Positions 55,275 to 64,000 of a stretch of DNA of 64,000 nucleotides are shown here, piece after piece. The translations under genes were made by a program, and so were the position numbers. The notes beneath the pieces were generated by a model, which searched no databases, was not told the origin of the DNA, and worked only from the letters and a program-made list of their open reading frames with translations. Source of the DNA: Rhizobium leguminosarum (lineage in GTDB: Bacteria; Pseudomonadota; Alphaproteobacteria; Rhizobiales; Rhizobiaceae); contig NZ_CP016287.1 of the NCBI RefSeq assembly GCF_001679785.1, positions 124,001 through 188,000 of the forward strand. Reading direction: 5' to 3'. The number at the start of each line of letters is the position of its first letter. Within the stretch, counting starts at the first letter, position 1.

Positions 55275-55823
55275 ATGTCCAACGCCACAACCGCAACTGT
55301 CCGCAGTCCGGCATCCTTTGTCCGCCGCATCTTCAACGCTGCCCTCGGCATCGCCGCCACCATACTGGCTCTGGGTGGGTTGGAGGCACGCGCCGCATCG
55401 CAGACGCTGACCGAAACCGAACGCCGCAACAAGACGACCGTCGAGGCTGGCTTTGAAGCGTGGGCGGCCGGCACAGGCAGCCCTTATGACCTCCTCGCCG
55501 ACGACGCCCGCTGGACGATCGAGGGCTATTCGCTGGCATCGAAGACTTATCCCAGTCGCGAGGCGTTCTTGCGCGAAGTGGTCCGCCCGTTTAACGCCCG
55601 CATGAAGGCGCCGCTGAAGCCCGCGATCCGCAACGTCTATGCTGACGGCGACACTGTGATCGTCTTTTTCGACGCCCGCGGAATCGCTCGCGACGGGGAG
55701 CCCTACGCCAACACCTATGCCTGGTTTCTCGACATGCGCGACGGCCGTATCGTCCGGGCCTCGGCCTTCTTCGATTCGATCGTGTTCAACGCGTTCTGGA
55801 CCCGCGTGACGCCGGCCGACTAG
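55275..55823 (+). CDS. NTF2-like (SnoaL/ketosteroid isomerase fold) secreted protein
   Basis: A 182-residue protein starting at ATG 55275 (MSNATTATV) after GAGGA. A hydrophobic segment (AALGIAATILALGGLEARA) looks like a signal peptide or anchor. The NTF2-like domain follows, with TVEAGFEAWAAGTGSPYDLLADDARWTIEG and a late DGRIVRASAFFD. Such domains act as isomerases, cyclases or binding modules. It is the last gene of the AraC-linked module. Confidence 0.85.
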   Translation: MSNATTATVRSPASFVRRIFNAALGIAATILALGGLEARAASQTLTETERRNKTTVEAGFEAWAAGTGSPYDLLADDARWTIEGYSLASKTYPSREAFLREVVRPFNARMKAPLKPAIRNVYADGDTVIVFFDARGIARDGEPYANTYAWFLDMRDGRIVRASAFFDSIVFNAFWTRVTPAD

Positions 55824-55888
55824 CCGGAATCAATATGCCGTTCCCAAGTGGCGCGGCGGACATCTTGCGTAGATCGCCCAGATACCCG

Positions 55889-55921
55889 CCGCCTCTAAGC
55901 TTTTGATGGAATGAGAGGCGG
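55889..55921. terminator. Bidirectional terminator hairpin
   Basis: CCGCCTCT at 55889-55896 pairs with AGAGGCGG at 55914-55921 around a 17-nt loop in the gap between the convergent NTF2-like and chemoreceptor genes. There is no long T-run on either side. Confidence 0.5.
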
Positions 55922-55979
55922 GAACAGCAGTCAGAGGCATTCGATATCAAGCGGTATCTGATCCGACCTCAGTCGCGCT

Positions 55980-57857
55980 TCATCTGTGGATGACGCGCCG
56001 CTGAGCGACCAAGTGGATTGGGCTGTTGCCCTCAAAGGCTCGCCCGCCGCGCTGTACGTCCGCCGCGCTTTTGTTGCCGTCCAATTGGAACTGGTTGACC
56101 AGATCACGCAGGCGGCCTGCCTCGGAGGACAATGAGGCAACTGCAGCTGTCGACTGTTCGACCATCGCCGCATTTTGCTGAGTCGCCTGGTCCATCTGAT
56201 TGACTGCCGTGTTGATCTCGGCAAGTCCAATCGATTGCTCACGCGCGGATGTGGCAATCGCATCCATGAGTTGGTTGATCTGTATGACGTATTCCCCAAT
56301 CGACTTCAGCGACGTTCCGGTTTCGAGAACCAGTTTCACGCCATTTTCCACCTCAGTCGATGACTTTTGAATGAAGCCCTTGATCTCCTTGGCGGCTTGA
56401 GCTGCCCGCTGGGCAAGCTCGCGGACTTCCTGTGCGACCACGGCAAAACCTTTGCCCGCCTCACCCGCACGCGCGGCTTCAACGCCGGCGTTAAGCGCCA
56501 GGAGGTTCGTCTGGAAGGCGATTTCATCAATTGCACCAATGATGTTCGAAATCTGCTGTGAACTGTCTTCGATGCGGCGCATGGCCTGTTCCGCCTCAGA
56601 GACGACCGTTGCCGACCGCTGGGCACTGATATCGGCTTCTTTGGCGACATTGCGCGCCTCGTCGGTGCGTTTGGTCGCCATCGTCACATTCGACGTGATC
56701 TCGTCCAAGGCTGCAGCAGTTTCTTCGAGAGAGGCTGCTTGCTGTTCGGTGCGTTTGGAAAGATCCTGTGCGGCAGATGCAATCTCACCGGTGCCATTAT
56801 CGATGCTGTGTACCGTCTCGAGCACGGCACCGATCGTCGCACCCAATTGCCGGAGCGAAGCGTTGAAGTCTTCCCGCAAGGTTTCGTATTGGGCCGCAAA
56901 CTGCTCCGAAAGCTGGAAGGATATGTCGCCTGCTGCAAGCCGCCGGAGCCCTTCGCCCAAGGTCGTGGTTGCGAAGCGCAACTGTTCCGCCTCGCGTTCG
57001 GCGCGCTGCTGGGATGCGGCGCGCGCTGCCTCACTCTCGCTACGGGATTCGGCGGCTTCCTTCTCAAGCCTGACGACGTTGAGAGCATTCTGGCGGAAGA
57101 TTTCAACCGCACCGGCCATTTCGCCGACCTCGTCGGCGCGACCGGCATAGGGAATATCGCTGTCAAGATCGCCATCGGACAAGCGTCTCATGGCGGAGGC
57201 GATGCTTCGGATTGGGCTGGCGATGCCGGAAATTGCAAAGAAGATGCCGGCCACGGCAAGAAGCACGGCCAGCGCTGCGATCGTGGCCGTCAGCATGAAC
57301 GCGGATTGTGCGGAAGCACCGCTCGCGGCCACAAAGCCTTCGGCCTGGCTGAGAATAAAAGCAGCCAGATCTGCCACCGCCTTGTTCACCAGCTCGGCTT
57401 GTGGCTCCATATTTTCCTTGAAGAAGCGGATTGCTTCAGGCGTCTTTCCGTCATTTTCAAACGCGATCATCTGCTCTGCCAGCGCGCGATATTTGGCGAG
57501 TTCCGGCTTGATCTGATTGATCAGTTCGCGCCCCCGCTCGGTGCGGACGCCTTTTTCGTATTCGGCGACAACTTTCTCGAGCGCGGCAACGGCGGCATCG
57601 ATTCGTTGCTGCCCGACATTCCGCTCCTCCGCTGTATCCTCCAGGAGGTAGTGGGCATGGACCAATTTCAGGTTGAGGAAGTCATCCTTGATCTCGCGAG
57701 CCGTCACAAGCCGCTGCATCCAGAAGGTCCCGATCTGCTCGGTATTGGCGCGAAGTGTCGAAATCGTGCTCAGCGAGACATAGGACAGGCCAACTAGGAA
57801 CAGGCTGATGATCGAAAGCTTTAAGATCAGGGCTTGCTTGATGCTCGGGCGCTTCAT
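55980..57857 (-). CDS. Methyl-accepting chemotaxis protein
   Basis: A 625-residue chemoreceptor starting at ATG 57857 (MKRPSIKQAL) after GAGGAGA. A first membrane helix lies at about 10-30, a helical periplasmic sensor domain at about 35-195 and a second helix around AFMLTATIAALAVLLAVAGIFFAIS. HAMP regions and the signalling domain follow, with the conserved hairpin tip IDEIAFQTNLLALNAGVEAARAGEAGKGFAVVA. The C-terminus lacks a clear CheR-tethering NWETF pentapeptide. It is divergent from vbsP; no functional link is visible. Confidence 0.94.
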   Translation of the reverse strand: MKRPSIKQALILKLSIISLFLVGLSYVSLSTISTLRANTEQIGTFWMQRLVTAREIKDDFLNLKLVHAHYLLEDTAEERNVGQQRIDAAVAALEKVVAEYEKGVRTERGRELINQIKPELAKYRALAEQMIAFENDGKTPEAIRFFKENMEPQAELVNKAVADLAAFILSQAEGFVAASGASAQSAFMLTATIAALAVLLAVAGIFFAISGIASPIRSIASAMRRLSDGDLDSDIPYAGRADEVGEMAGAVEIFRQNALNVVRLEKEAAESRSESEAARAASQQRAEREAEQLRFATTTLGEGLRRLAAGDISFQLSEQFAAQYETLREDFNASLRQLGATIGAVLETVHSIDNGTGEIASAAQDLSKRTEQQAASLEETAAALDEITSNVTMATKRTDEARNVAKEADISAQRSATVVSEAEQAMRRIEDSSQQISNIIGAIDEIAFQTNLLALNAGVEAARAGEAGKGFAVVAQEVRELAQRAAQAAKEIKGFIQKSSTEVENGVKLVLETGTSLKSIGEYVIQINQLMDAIATSAREQSIGLAEINTAVNQMDQATQQNAAMVEQSTAAVASLSSEAGRLRDLVNQFQLDGNKSAADVQRGGRAFEGNSPIHLVAQRRVIHR

Positions 57858-57929
57858 GCGGGTCTCCTCGAAGGTAGCTGGGACGACGGGCGTGCCGACT
57901 GATGCAAGATCTCGCACCAGATTCAATAA

Positions 57930-57945
57930 TTTAGTATTAACTAAA
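57930..57945. promoter_or_regulatory. Palindrome in the chemoreceptor-vbsP divergent region
   Basis: TTTAGT-ATTA-ACTAAA is a perfect inverted repeat in an AT-rich stretch, 73 bp upstream of the chemoreceptor start and 122 bp upstream of vbsP. It may be an operator for either gene. Confidence 0.4.
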
Positions 57946-58066
57946 AAATGTTCCGGCCTCATTTTCGAAGATCTTCTGAGTTGACCAATACTTCCGCGAT
58001 CAATTAAACGCGTTACGACCCAGAGTTCCTGAAAATTCAGGAAGATAGCAGCCACGGCGAGCGGAA

Positions 58067-58786
58067 ATGCACCAACCTGAAGACCATGCCGCCGGCATTG
58101 AAATCGCGCTCTGGCAGTATTCTAAGAACGAAGGCGACCGAAACCGCTGGATGCAGTCGCTTTCACCGGATGAACGGGAGCGCGCCGCGACCTACTATTT
58201 TGACCGGGATCGGGCCTCCTTCGTTGCCGGCCGGTATCTCCTGCGGCGGCTGTTGAGCGTGCATACCGGGATATCGCCGAGCAAGCTCCTGTTGTCCCCG
58301 GACAACCGCGGCAAGCTGAGGCTTGAGGGTGATGACAGGCTGCAGTTCAGCCTCGCCAATGCCGATGGGCTTGTGGCCGTCGCTGTCGCTTCAGCATGTG
58401 ACCACCTGGGAATAGACTGCGAACGCGTCGATACGGAGATCGAAGCGGCGGCAGCAGATAGCTATTGCAGTGCAGACGAACGGCGCTGGCTCGCGGAATT
58501 GCCTGCGTCCGAACGCGGGCGCGCGGCGGCCGCACTCTGGACGCTCAAGGAGAGCCATCTGAAGGCACTCGGCGTCGGGCTGCGCGAGGATCCCCGCAAC
58601 GTCGCCTTTTCCTGGAAGGATGGCATCCCAGTCATGGTCGATGGCGGCGATCGTGACCGGCAATGGCATCACCGTCTGGTCGAAAGTGGCAGCCAGCACG
58701 TCGTTGCGCTGGCTGTTTGCTCTCAATCCGGGTTCCCCGGCATTTCGACGCGCCTGTTTCAGGACGACAGCATGCCGTCCGAATAG
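58067..58786 (+). CDS. vbsP: 4'-phosphopantetheinyl transferase (Sfp type), vicibactin VbsP-like
   Basis: A 239-residue Sfp-type transferase. The Mg/CoA motifs are LGIDCERVD (GxDxE type) near residue 108 and the downstream WTLKESHLKALG (WxxKE..xK). The N-terminal part has FVAGRYLLRRLLS, matching the conserved F.xxR.xxR region. It loads phosphopantetheine on carrier proteins. Next to an NRPS and an ornithine N-oxygenase it is best read as VbsP, activating the T domain of VbsS. Its 3' end overlaps that of vbsO by 28 bp in convergent orientation. Confidence 0.9.
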   Translation: MHQPEDHAAGIEIALWQYSKNEGDRNRWMQSLSPDERERAATYYFDRDRASFVAGRYLLRRLLSVHTGISPSKLLLSPDNRGKLRLEGDDRLQFSLANADGLVAVAVASACDHLGIDCERVDTEIEAAAADSYCSADERRWLAELPASERGRAAAALWTLKESHLKALGVGLREDPRNVAFSWKDGIPVMVDGGDRDRQWHHRLVESGSQHVVALAVCSQSGFPGISTRLFQDDSMPSE

Positions 58787-60117
58787 CCGGTTCGGAGCTG
58801 ATGAGGCATTGCAGAAGCGGTCTCCGTCGCCCAGGCGAGTTGCCCGTTGTCGGGTTCCGCATCGAAGTGCTGCCGGCCGAGAAGCGTATTGACGATGGTT
58901 GCGCTGCGCCAAGCCATGAGGCTGAGCTGAGAGTCGGCGATACCGTGCGAGTACCGCCCCGCATTCTGCGCAAACAATCGGTTGGCCCTCGGACCCGTCC
59001 ACTGCATCGTGTAGTCGTCATTGAGAAGCGGATAACCGTTTCTATCGAGCGTTATCCTGTCGCCCAGCGAGCCGAGAGCATCCGGCAATCGGAACCGGTA
59101 TCCGGTTGCCAGAACCACCGCATCCGCATGAAGCACCTCGATTCCGCCGTCGAATTGGTTCCTGACGATGAGCCGATAGGCATTGCCGTTCCGCTCCATC
59201 TGGATCACATCGCGATTTGGCGCCAGAGATGCATTGAGCGTGCTCGGTTCGAGATAACGCAACGCATAAAGGCGGCGATAGATCGAATGAATCGTCGAAA
59301 TCGACAAGCCGTCGCTGGTCAGGATCGAGTTCCTCAACGCGGCCTGCTTCTGCTCGCCGCTAAGCTTCAGATAGGCCTGCACGTATTCCGGTGAGAAGAC
59401 CTGGTTTGAAAACGGTGTATCGTTAATCGGCTCGAAATTATGACGCCGGCTGATCCATGTCAGCTCCTTCATGGAACCGGGATCGGCAAGCAAGGCTTCG
59501 ACGACCTCGCCGCCGCTTTGACCGCCGCCGACCACGACGATGCGGGCGGCGCCGAGATCGCTGAGACGCGACTTGGCCTCGCTGTTATGAAAGCAATCGG
59601 CACCCAGGAACGGTTTTGCCCAGTCTGGCACGAAGGGCGACGACCCCGTGCCGATCACCAGGTTTCGCGCCTCCTCCTGACCGTTGTCGAACCGCAGGAA
59701 GAACCGGTCGTCGCGGTGCTCGACGTCGCGGATCTCCGTTCCAAAGCGCAGGCCGTCCACGCCGTTAGCGACCCAGGCGAGATAGCGCGCGAACTCCTGC
59801 CGGGGAACGGCGTCATAATTGGCGTTCAGGAAGGCGTAGAGCCTCTTATGGGCAACCAGATAGGAGACAAATGACCAGCGGCTGGTCGGCAGGATCGGGG
59901 TGACGAGGTCTTTCAAAAAGGACGACTGCAGTTCGACGCCGGGCATCATCATGCCGGGATGCCAATCGAACGATGGGCGCCGCTCGAAGAAGCAGCTCCT
60001 GATCTCGGGCACCGACTCGAACAGGCAGGCGAGGCTCAGATTGGAGGGCCCGATACCGATGCCGGCAATATCGAGCGGCTCGCTCACGGCATCCCTGCGA
60101 GCAAAAGCGACGGTCAT
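58759..60117 (-). CDS. vbsO: L-ornithine N5-oxygenase, vicibactin VbsO-like
   Basis: A 452-residue flavoprotein monooxygenase starting at ATG 60117 (MTVAFARRD). The FAD site is IGIGPSNLSLACLFE, followed by FFERRPSFDWHPGMMMPG and LQSSFLKDLVTPILPTS, diagnostic of IucD/PvdA-type N-hydroxylases. The NADPH site is VVVGGGQSGGEVVEAL, and the late ATGYRFRLPD is conserved. It makes N5-hydroxyornithine, the hydroxamate precursor of vicibactin. It overlaps vbsS by ATGA, so the two are co-translated in the order vbsS-vbsO. Confidence 0.92.
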   Translation of the reverse strand: MTVAFARRDAVSEPLDIAGIGIGPSNLSLACLFESVPEIRSCFFERRPSFDWHPGMMMPGVELQSSFLKDLVTPILPTSRWSFVSYLVAHKRLYAFLNANYDAVPRQEFARYLAWVANGVDGLRFGTEIRDVEHRDDRFFLRFDNGQEEARNLVIGTGSSPFVPDWAKPFLGADCFHNSEAKSRLSDLGAARIVVVGGGQSGGEVVEALLADPGSMKELTWISRRHNFEPINDTPFSNQVFSPEYVQAYLKLSGEQKQAALRNSILTSDGLSISTIHSIYRRLYALRYLEPSTLNASLAPNRDVIQMERNGNAYRLIVRNQFDGGIEVLHADAVVLATGYRFRLPDALGSLGDRITLDRNGYPLLNDDYTMQWTGPRANRLFAQNAGRYSHGIADSQLSLMAWRSATIVNTLLGRQHFDAEPDNGQLAWATETASAMPHQLRTGYSDGMLSS

Positions 60118-63100
60118 GCGATATCCTTCTCTGTTTCCTTGAGACGCAGGGCAAGCCTTGAGTGGAAGGCGGGAGACCCGATCATATGCAGATGGTTGGT
60201 GCCGGTGATGATTTCGGCCGCATGCGCCCGCGGCGACAGGCGGCGCCAATCGATCAGGTTGAGGCCGCGGTTGAGGCTGTCGTCGGCAGCCCAGGGATAG
60301 ATCGGCACATCGTGAGGAACGAGCCGATGCTTGCGGAAGATCAGGGCATTGTCGATCAGCACCCAGAAGGTATGCTCCCGGCTGCTGATATCAGGCCCGT
60401 CGTTCGGAAGCGGGTCCTTCTCGTCGCCGACGAAACGCAGGAATTGATCGTAAGTATCCGCGTCCATCGTCGACAGCAGCCGGTCCCATTCGGGACGCAT
60501 CGCCGTTTTTCCTAGCCACGCCTCTACGTCTCGATGAAGTTCGTCGCGCTCGCCCGGCCGGAACTTCGGCTTTGCGCCGATCGCAAATTCCGATCCGAGA
60601 TCGCAAACGTCGACCATCGCCATCATCCTGACGTCGACCTCGTTGCCGAGGGTGCGGGCAGCCTCGTAGGCCAGCAGACCGCCCCAGGACCAGCCGAGGA
60701 AATAGCAGGGTGCTCCCTGACTATGTGTCCTGATATGGTCGACATAGCTCTCGATGATGTCTTCGATCGGAGCGCCGACTTCCTTTTTCTCGGAAAGCGA
60801 GTGGCAAATGAAGCCGGTCGCCGGCTGATCTGCCCCGAGATAGTCGACGAGTTTGACATATTCGCGGGTGCTGACGAGCAAGCCCGGGAAGCAATAAAGC
60901 CGCGGCTTGGCGCCGGAAGCGCGCAGCACGATCACCTCCGACAGATCCCGTTGGTCTCCCTGCTCCATCACGCCCGCAAAGGAGCGTATGGTCGGGTTGT
61001 TGAAGATATCGGCGACAATGAGCGGAATTTTCGGCCGGCGTTGCCGCAGCAGCGAAAGGATGCGGATCGCGCCGAGCGAATTGCCGCCGATCGCGAAGAA
61101 ATTATCCTCGACGCTGATTGCTTCCAGCTTGAGAACCTGCCGCCAGACATCCAGCACCTCCTCTTCGAGCGCTGTCGCCGGCTCGACGATTGTGCGTTTG
61201 ACCGGTTGTGGCGCTGGCAGCGCAAATCGATCGAGCTTGCTGTTCGGATTGGTCGGCATTTTCTCCAGTTCGACCACGGCCGCCGGCACCATGTAGGATG
61301 GCAGGCTGCGCTCGAGGGCGGCGCGGATCGTCTCGACGTCCAACCTCTCGTCTTTCTTGGGAACGACATAGGCAACGAGCGCCTTGTCGCCGCCGGCATC
61401 GTCATCGCGCAGGACGACCAGGGCTTCGCCGACGCCGGGCTGCTGGAGCAGAGCCGCTTCGATCTCGCCGAGCTCAATCCGGTAACCGCGAAGCTTCACC
61501 TGATGGTCGACACGGCCGACGAATTCGACGGTTCCGTCATCACGCCAACGCGTCAGGTCGCCGGAGCGATAAAGTCGGCCGCCATCGCTCGAGAACGGAT
61601 CGGGAATGAAGCGATCCGCCGTCGTGTCCGGCTTGCCGAGATAGCCGCGTGCGATGCCTTCGCCGCCGATATAGAGCTCGCCGGTCACGCCGATCGGGCA
61701 CGGATTGAGATCGGGGTCGAGCACATAGACGCGCCTTAACCCGACAGCGCGGCCGAGCGGAGCATAGACCCCCTGGAATTTCGTGCCGGCCCTCACCTTC
61801 CAGACCATCGGCGTCATGATGGTTTCGGTCGGCCCGTAGCCGTTGATCAGCCATTCCGATTTCAACGCCCGCGACAGCAAATCGAAGGTCGGCTGCGCCA
61901 GCCCCTCGCCGCCGAAGGAATAAAGCCGCATCGGCGGCGCGCCATCGGTTATATCGGCCCATTCCGCCAGTTGCTGCAGATAGGTTGTGGGAATGCTGGC
62001 ATTGTTGGCGCCGTGCTTGCGCATGGCCGTCAATGTCTCTTCCGGCGTCCACAGCGGCTGGTCCGGAAGAATGATACTGCCGCCCTCCATCAGCGGGTTC
62101 ATCCACCGCTCGTGCCCGCCATCCGAACTGAAAGGCAGGAACGGCAGCTCGCGGGAGGCCGAGCTCATGCCGTAGACACGCGAGGTGTTCTGCAGATGGT
62201 GCGTCAGCGGACCGTGCTCGACGGCGACACCCTTCGGCAGTCCGGTCGATCCGGAGGTGTACATGACATAGGCGAGCTGATCCTTGTGAGTGGGAATATC
62301 AAGTGGCGTATCCGGCTCGCCGTCGAGGTCGATCTTGTCGAGTTCGAGGATGATGGTGTCGAGTTCTTCCGGCAGCCGATGCCGAAGCCAGCTATGGGTC
62401 AGAACGATCTTGACACCGCCGTCGCGCAGAATGTGATGATTGCGGACCGGCGGATGGTCAGGCTCGACCGGGATATAGGCGCCGCCCGCCTTCACCGTCG
62501 CGAGGATACCGACGATGGCCTCCGGCGAGCGCTTGATGAAGATGGCGACCGTCACCTCGGCGCGAACGCCCAGATGCCGCAACCGGTGTGCGAGACGGTT
62601 GGTGCTGGCCTCCAGCCAGCCATGGCTCCATTCCTCGTCGCCGTAGACGATCGCCGTCTTCTCCGGCGTCTGGCGCGAATGGGCCGATATCAGCTCGTGG
62701 ACCGGCCGGTCATCGTTGACGACCTCGTCTTCGTAGGGCGCCGACAACTGGTCGAGTTCATCACTCCCCACGAGTTCGATGTCCTTGATTCGCACATTCG
62801 GCCGCACAACGATCTGTTCGAGCACAAGGGTGAAATGCCGGGAGACACGGGCAATCAGCGCGCCGTCATAGAGATCCTGCGCATAATCGATCAGCCCGGA
62901 TGCGGCCCCATCCAGACGTGCCTCGATCACTAGGGAAAGCTCGCTGTCGGCACGCGCGCCCAGAGGTTCCAGATTTGTCGCATGGCGGGGGACCGGATAC
63001 GGCTCGCGGAATTCGAACAGCGCCTTGACCACGGCTTCCTGGGCAGCCGCTTCGTCGACGACCAGTTCCTGGGTGATGCGCTCCAGCGGAACGAGCCGGG

Positions 63101-64000
63101 CAAGCCCCTCCTCCGTTGCCGATGAGATCGCTGCGATGACATCGTCGAGAGAGCTTCTTGATGTCAGCGACAGGATGAGGGGAAGGACCTGTTCGGCACG
63201 GCCGCGGTTCGCAAGGTGTTCCTTCTCCGGCCGCGCGATCAGGAGCCCGGTCAGCAAAGCATAGTTGCCGCTGTAGCGCGCCAGCAGCGCGCAAAAGGCG
63301 GCGTGAAGCACGGGCTCGACCTGATATCCATTATGCTGCGCATGTCGACCGAGCTTTGCCCAGAGATCAGGCTCGATCGAAAATCGATGTTGAGCGCGCG
63401 CCACACCTGCCAATCCGCCACTGTTGAAGCGGGTGGGAAAGGTCGAGGCGGCGTAGTCGAGACCGATCGTGTTCCGCCAATAGGAGAGGGATTCCTGCGC
63501 CCGCTCGGTCTGCAGCCATTCAGCCTCCCGCGTTCCGGCCAAGATTTCGGCCGGCTGTGTGTCGCCGGCGGGTGCGCCGTCGAGAATTCGCGTCAGGGAG
63601 CCGGCAAGAAGCGACTTCTCGCGATCGTCCGAGATCACAGGATGAAGCATGATCGTCAGAAGCGACTGCCCATCGGCAAGCAAGACAATCTGAACACGCG
63701 CCGGCGGGCCAGCAAGGAGATCGAAGCGCCTGTCGCGGAAGGCTTTCTGGGCGGCGAACGCGTCGGCCTCCGCAAGAGCAGCGCCTTCGCCGACCATCTC
63801 GATCGGTATTGCGGTCAATGCGCCGCAGTATTGCTCGACGCGGCCGCCCGCCAGCCGGCGGAAGCGAGTGGCAAGGGACGGATGTTGCGCCACGAGCGCC
63901 CGGCAGGCGCCGGTAATGGTCTTGACGTCGACGGCCGGGCTTAATCGCAGCGAAATAACCTGGTCGGGAAACACCGTGCCGTTGCCGATCTGCTCCAGCG
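60114..64000 (-). CDS. vbsS: Vicibactin-type nonribosomal peptide synthetase VbsS-like, 5' truncated
   Basis: About 1295 residues are visible; the frame stays open to the window edge, so the start is outside. The order is condensation-like domain (~1-410), adenylation (~420-940), carrier (~960-1030) and thioesterase (~1050-1290). A-domain cores are TSGSTGLPKGVAVEHG, YGPTETIMTP and the late NPNSKLDRFALP. The carrier serine is in IGGNSLGAIRIL, the thioesterase serine in GWSWGGLLAYEAAR and its histidine in GTNHLHMIG. The condensation core HHxxxDG reads HPVISDD (63644-63624), so catalysis there is doubtful. The enzyme likely activates the acylated N-hydroxyornithine unit, with the thioesterase closing the cyclic trimer. 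Confidence 0.9.
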   Translation of the reverse strand, partial: LEQIGNGTVFPDQVISLRLSPAVDVKTITGACRALVAQHPSLATRFRRLAGGRVEQYCGALTAIPIEMVGEGAALAEADAFAAQKAFRDRRFDLLAGPPARVQIVLLADGQSLLTIMLHPVISDDREKSLLAGSLTRILDGAPAGDTQPAEILAGTREAEWLQTERAQESLSYWRNTIGLDYAASTFPTRFNSGGLAGVARAQHRFSIEPDLWAKLGRHAQHNGYQVEPVLHAAFCALLARYSGNYALLTGLLIARPEKEHLANRGRAEQVLPLILSLTSRSSLDDVIAAISSATEEGLARLVPLERITQELVVDEAAAQEAVVKALFEFREPYPVPRHATNLEPLGARADSELSLVIEARLDGAASGLIDYAQDLYDGALIARVSRHFTLVLEQIVVRPNVRIKDIELVGSDELDQLSAPYEDEVVNDDRPVHELISAHSRQTPEKTAIVYGDEEWSHGWLEASTNRLAHRLRHLGVRAEVTVAIFIKRSPEAIVGILATVKAGGAYIPVEPDHPPVRNHHILRDGGVKIVLTHSWLRHRLPEELDTIILELDKIDLDGEPDTPLDIPTHKDQLAYVMYTSGSTGLPKGVAVEHGPLTHHLQNTSRVYGMSSASRELPFLPFSSDGGHERWMNPLMEGGSIILPDQPLWTPEETLTAMRKHGANNASIPTTYLQQLAEWADITDGAPPMRLYSFGGEGLAQPTFDLLSRALKSEWLINGYGPTETIMTPMVWKVRAGTKFQGVYAPLGRAVGLRRVYVLDPDLNPCPIGVTGELYIGGEGIARGYLGKPDTTADRFIPDPFSSDGGRLYRSGDLTRWRDDGTVEFVGRVDHQVKLRGYRIELGEIEAALLQQPGVGEALVVLRDDDAGGDKALVAYVVPKKDERLDVETIRAALERSLPSYMVPAAVVELEKMPTNPNSKLDRFALPAPQPVKRTIVEPATALEEEVLDVWRQVLKLEAISVEDNFFAIGGNSLGAIRILSLLRQRRPKIPLIVADIFNNPTIRSFAGVMEQGDQRDLSEVIVLRASGAKPRLYCFPGLLVSTREYVKLVDYLGADQPATGFICHSLSEKKEVGAPIEDIIESYVDHIRTHSQGAPCYFLGWSWGGLLAYEAARTLGNEVDVRMMAMVDVCDLGSEFAIGAKPKFRPGERDELHRDVEAWLGKTAMRPEWDRLLSTMDADTYDQFLRFVGDEKDPLPNDGPDISSREHTFWVLIDNALIFRKHRLVPHDVPIYPWAADDSLNRGLNLIDWRRLSPRAHAAEIITGTNHLHMIGSPAFHSRLALRLKETEKDIA

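Overview
The window looks like accessory DNA of a fast-growing rhizobium (Rhizobium leguminosarum/etli type), probably from a plasmid or chromid. The evidence is high GC, many ABC uptake operons each with its own regulator and catabolic enzymes, and one end of a vicibactin-type hydroxamate siderophore cluster (NRPS, ornithine N-oxygenase, phosphopantetheinyl transferase). I saw no rRNA, tRNA, CRISPR array, intact transposase or replication gene. Species and replicon are inference.

Layout. 1-1.8 kb: two ATPases of a di/oligopeptide importer, the first cut by the window edge. 1.8-4.6 kb: periplasmic protease Prc and a MEKHLA-domain protein. 4.7-11 kb: a five-gene minus-strand operon (4,5-dihydroxyphthalate-decarboxylase-like protein, polar amino acid ABC importer, M20 amidohydrolase) divergent from a MocR regulator; a perfect 12-bp inverted repeat lies between them. 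11-18.7 kb: two-component system and a ribose-type ABC importer with an SMP-30 lactonase. 18.8-20.8 kb: MFS exporter and a frameshifted TetR gene separated by three copies of one palindrome.

20.9-32.8 kb holds what reads as a complete aerobic nicotinate pathway. NicAB hydroxylates nicotinate to 6-hydroxynicotinate, NicC gives 2,5-dihydroxypyridine, NicX opens the ring, NicD deformylates, NicF deaminates maleamate and NicE isomerises maleate to fumarate. A MarR (NicR) and a TetR regulator sit inside it, and XdhC plus a MocA-like nucleotidyltransferase next to it probably mature the molybdenum cofactor of NicAB.

32.9-38.8 kb: LacI regulator, PotABCD-type ABC importer and an MTAP/PNP-like phosphorylase. 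38.9-43.9 kb: a PaoABC-type (YagTSR) molybdenum aldehyde oxidoreductase locus. Its large subunit is frameshifted, and its xdhC is an almost identical copy of the one at 21.5-22.4 kb; the second mocA copy is truncated. The paralogues are identical in the middle and diverge at both ends, which suggests gene conversion.

44.2-52.5 kb: a catabolic island without an assigned substrate (creatininase-family amidohydrolase, LysR, NMT1/THI5-type ABC importer, CodA-type deaminase, GlcD-type FAD oxidase, flavodoxin-fold reductase, RidA). 52.9-55.8 kb: AraC regulator with GlcG/HbpS-like, SDR and NTF2-like genes. 56-64 kb: a chemoreceptor and the vicibactin genes vbsP, vbsO and vbsS. The condensation domain of vbsS has a degenerate HHxxxDG motif.
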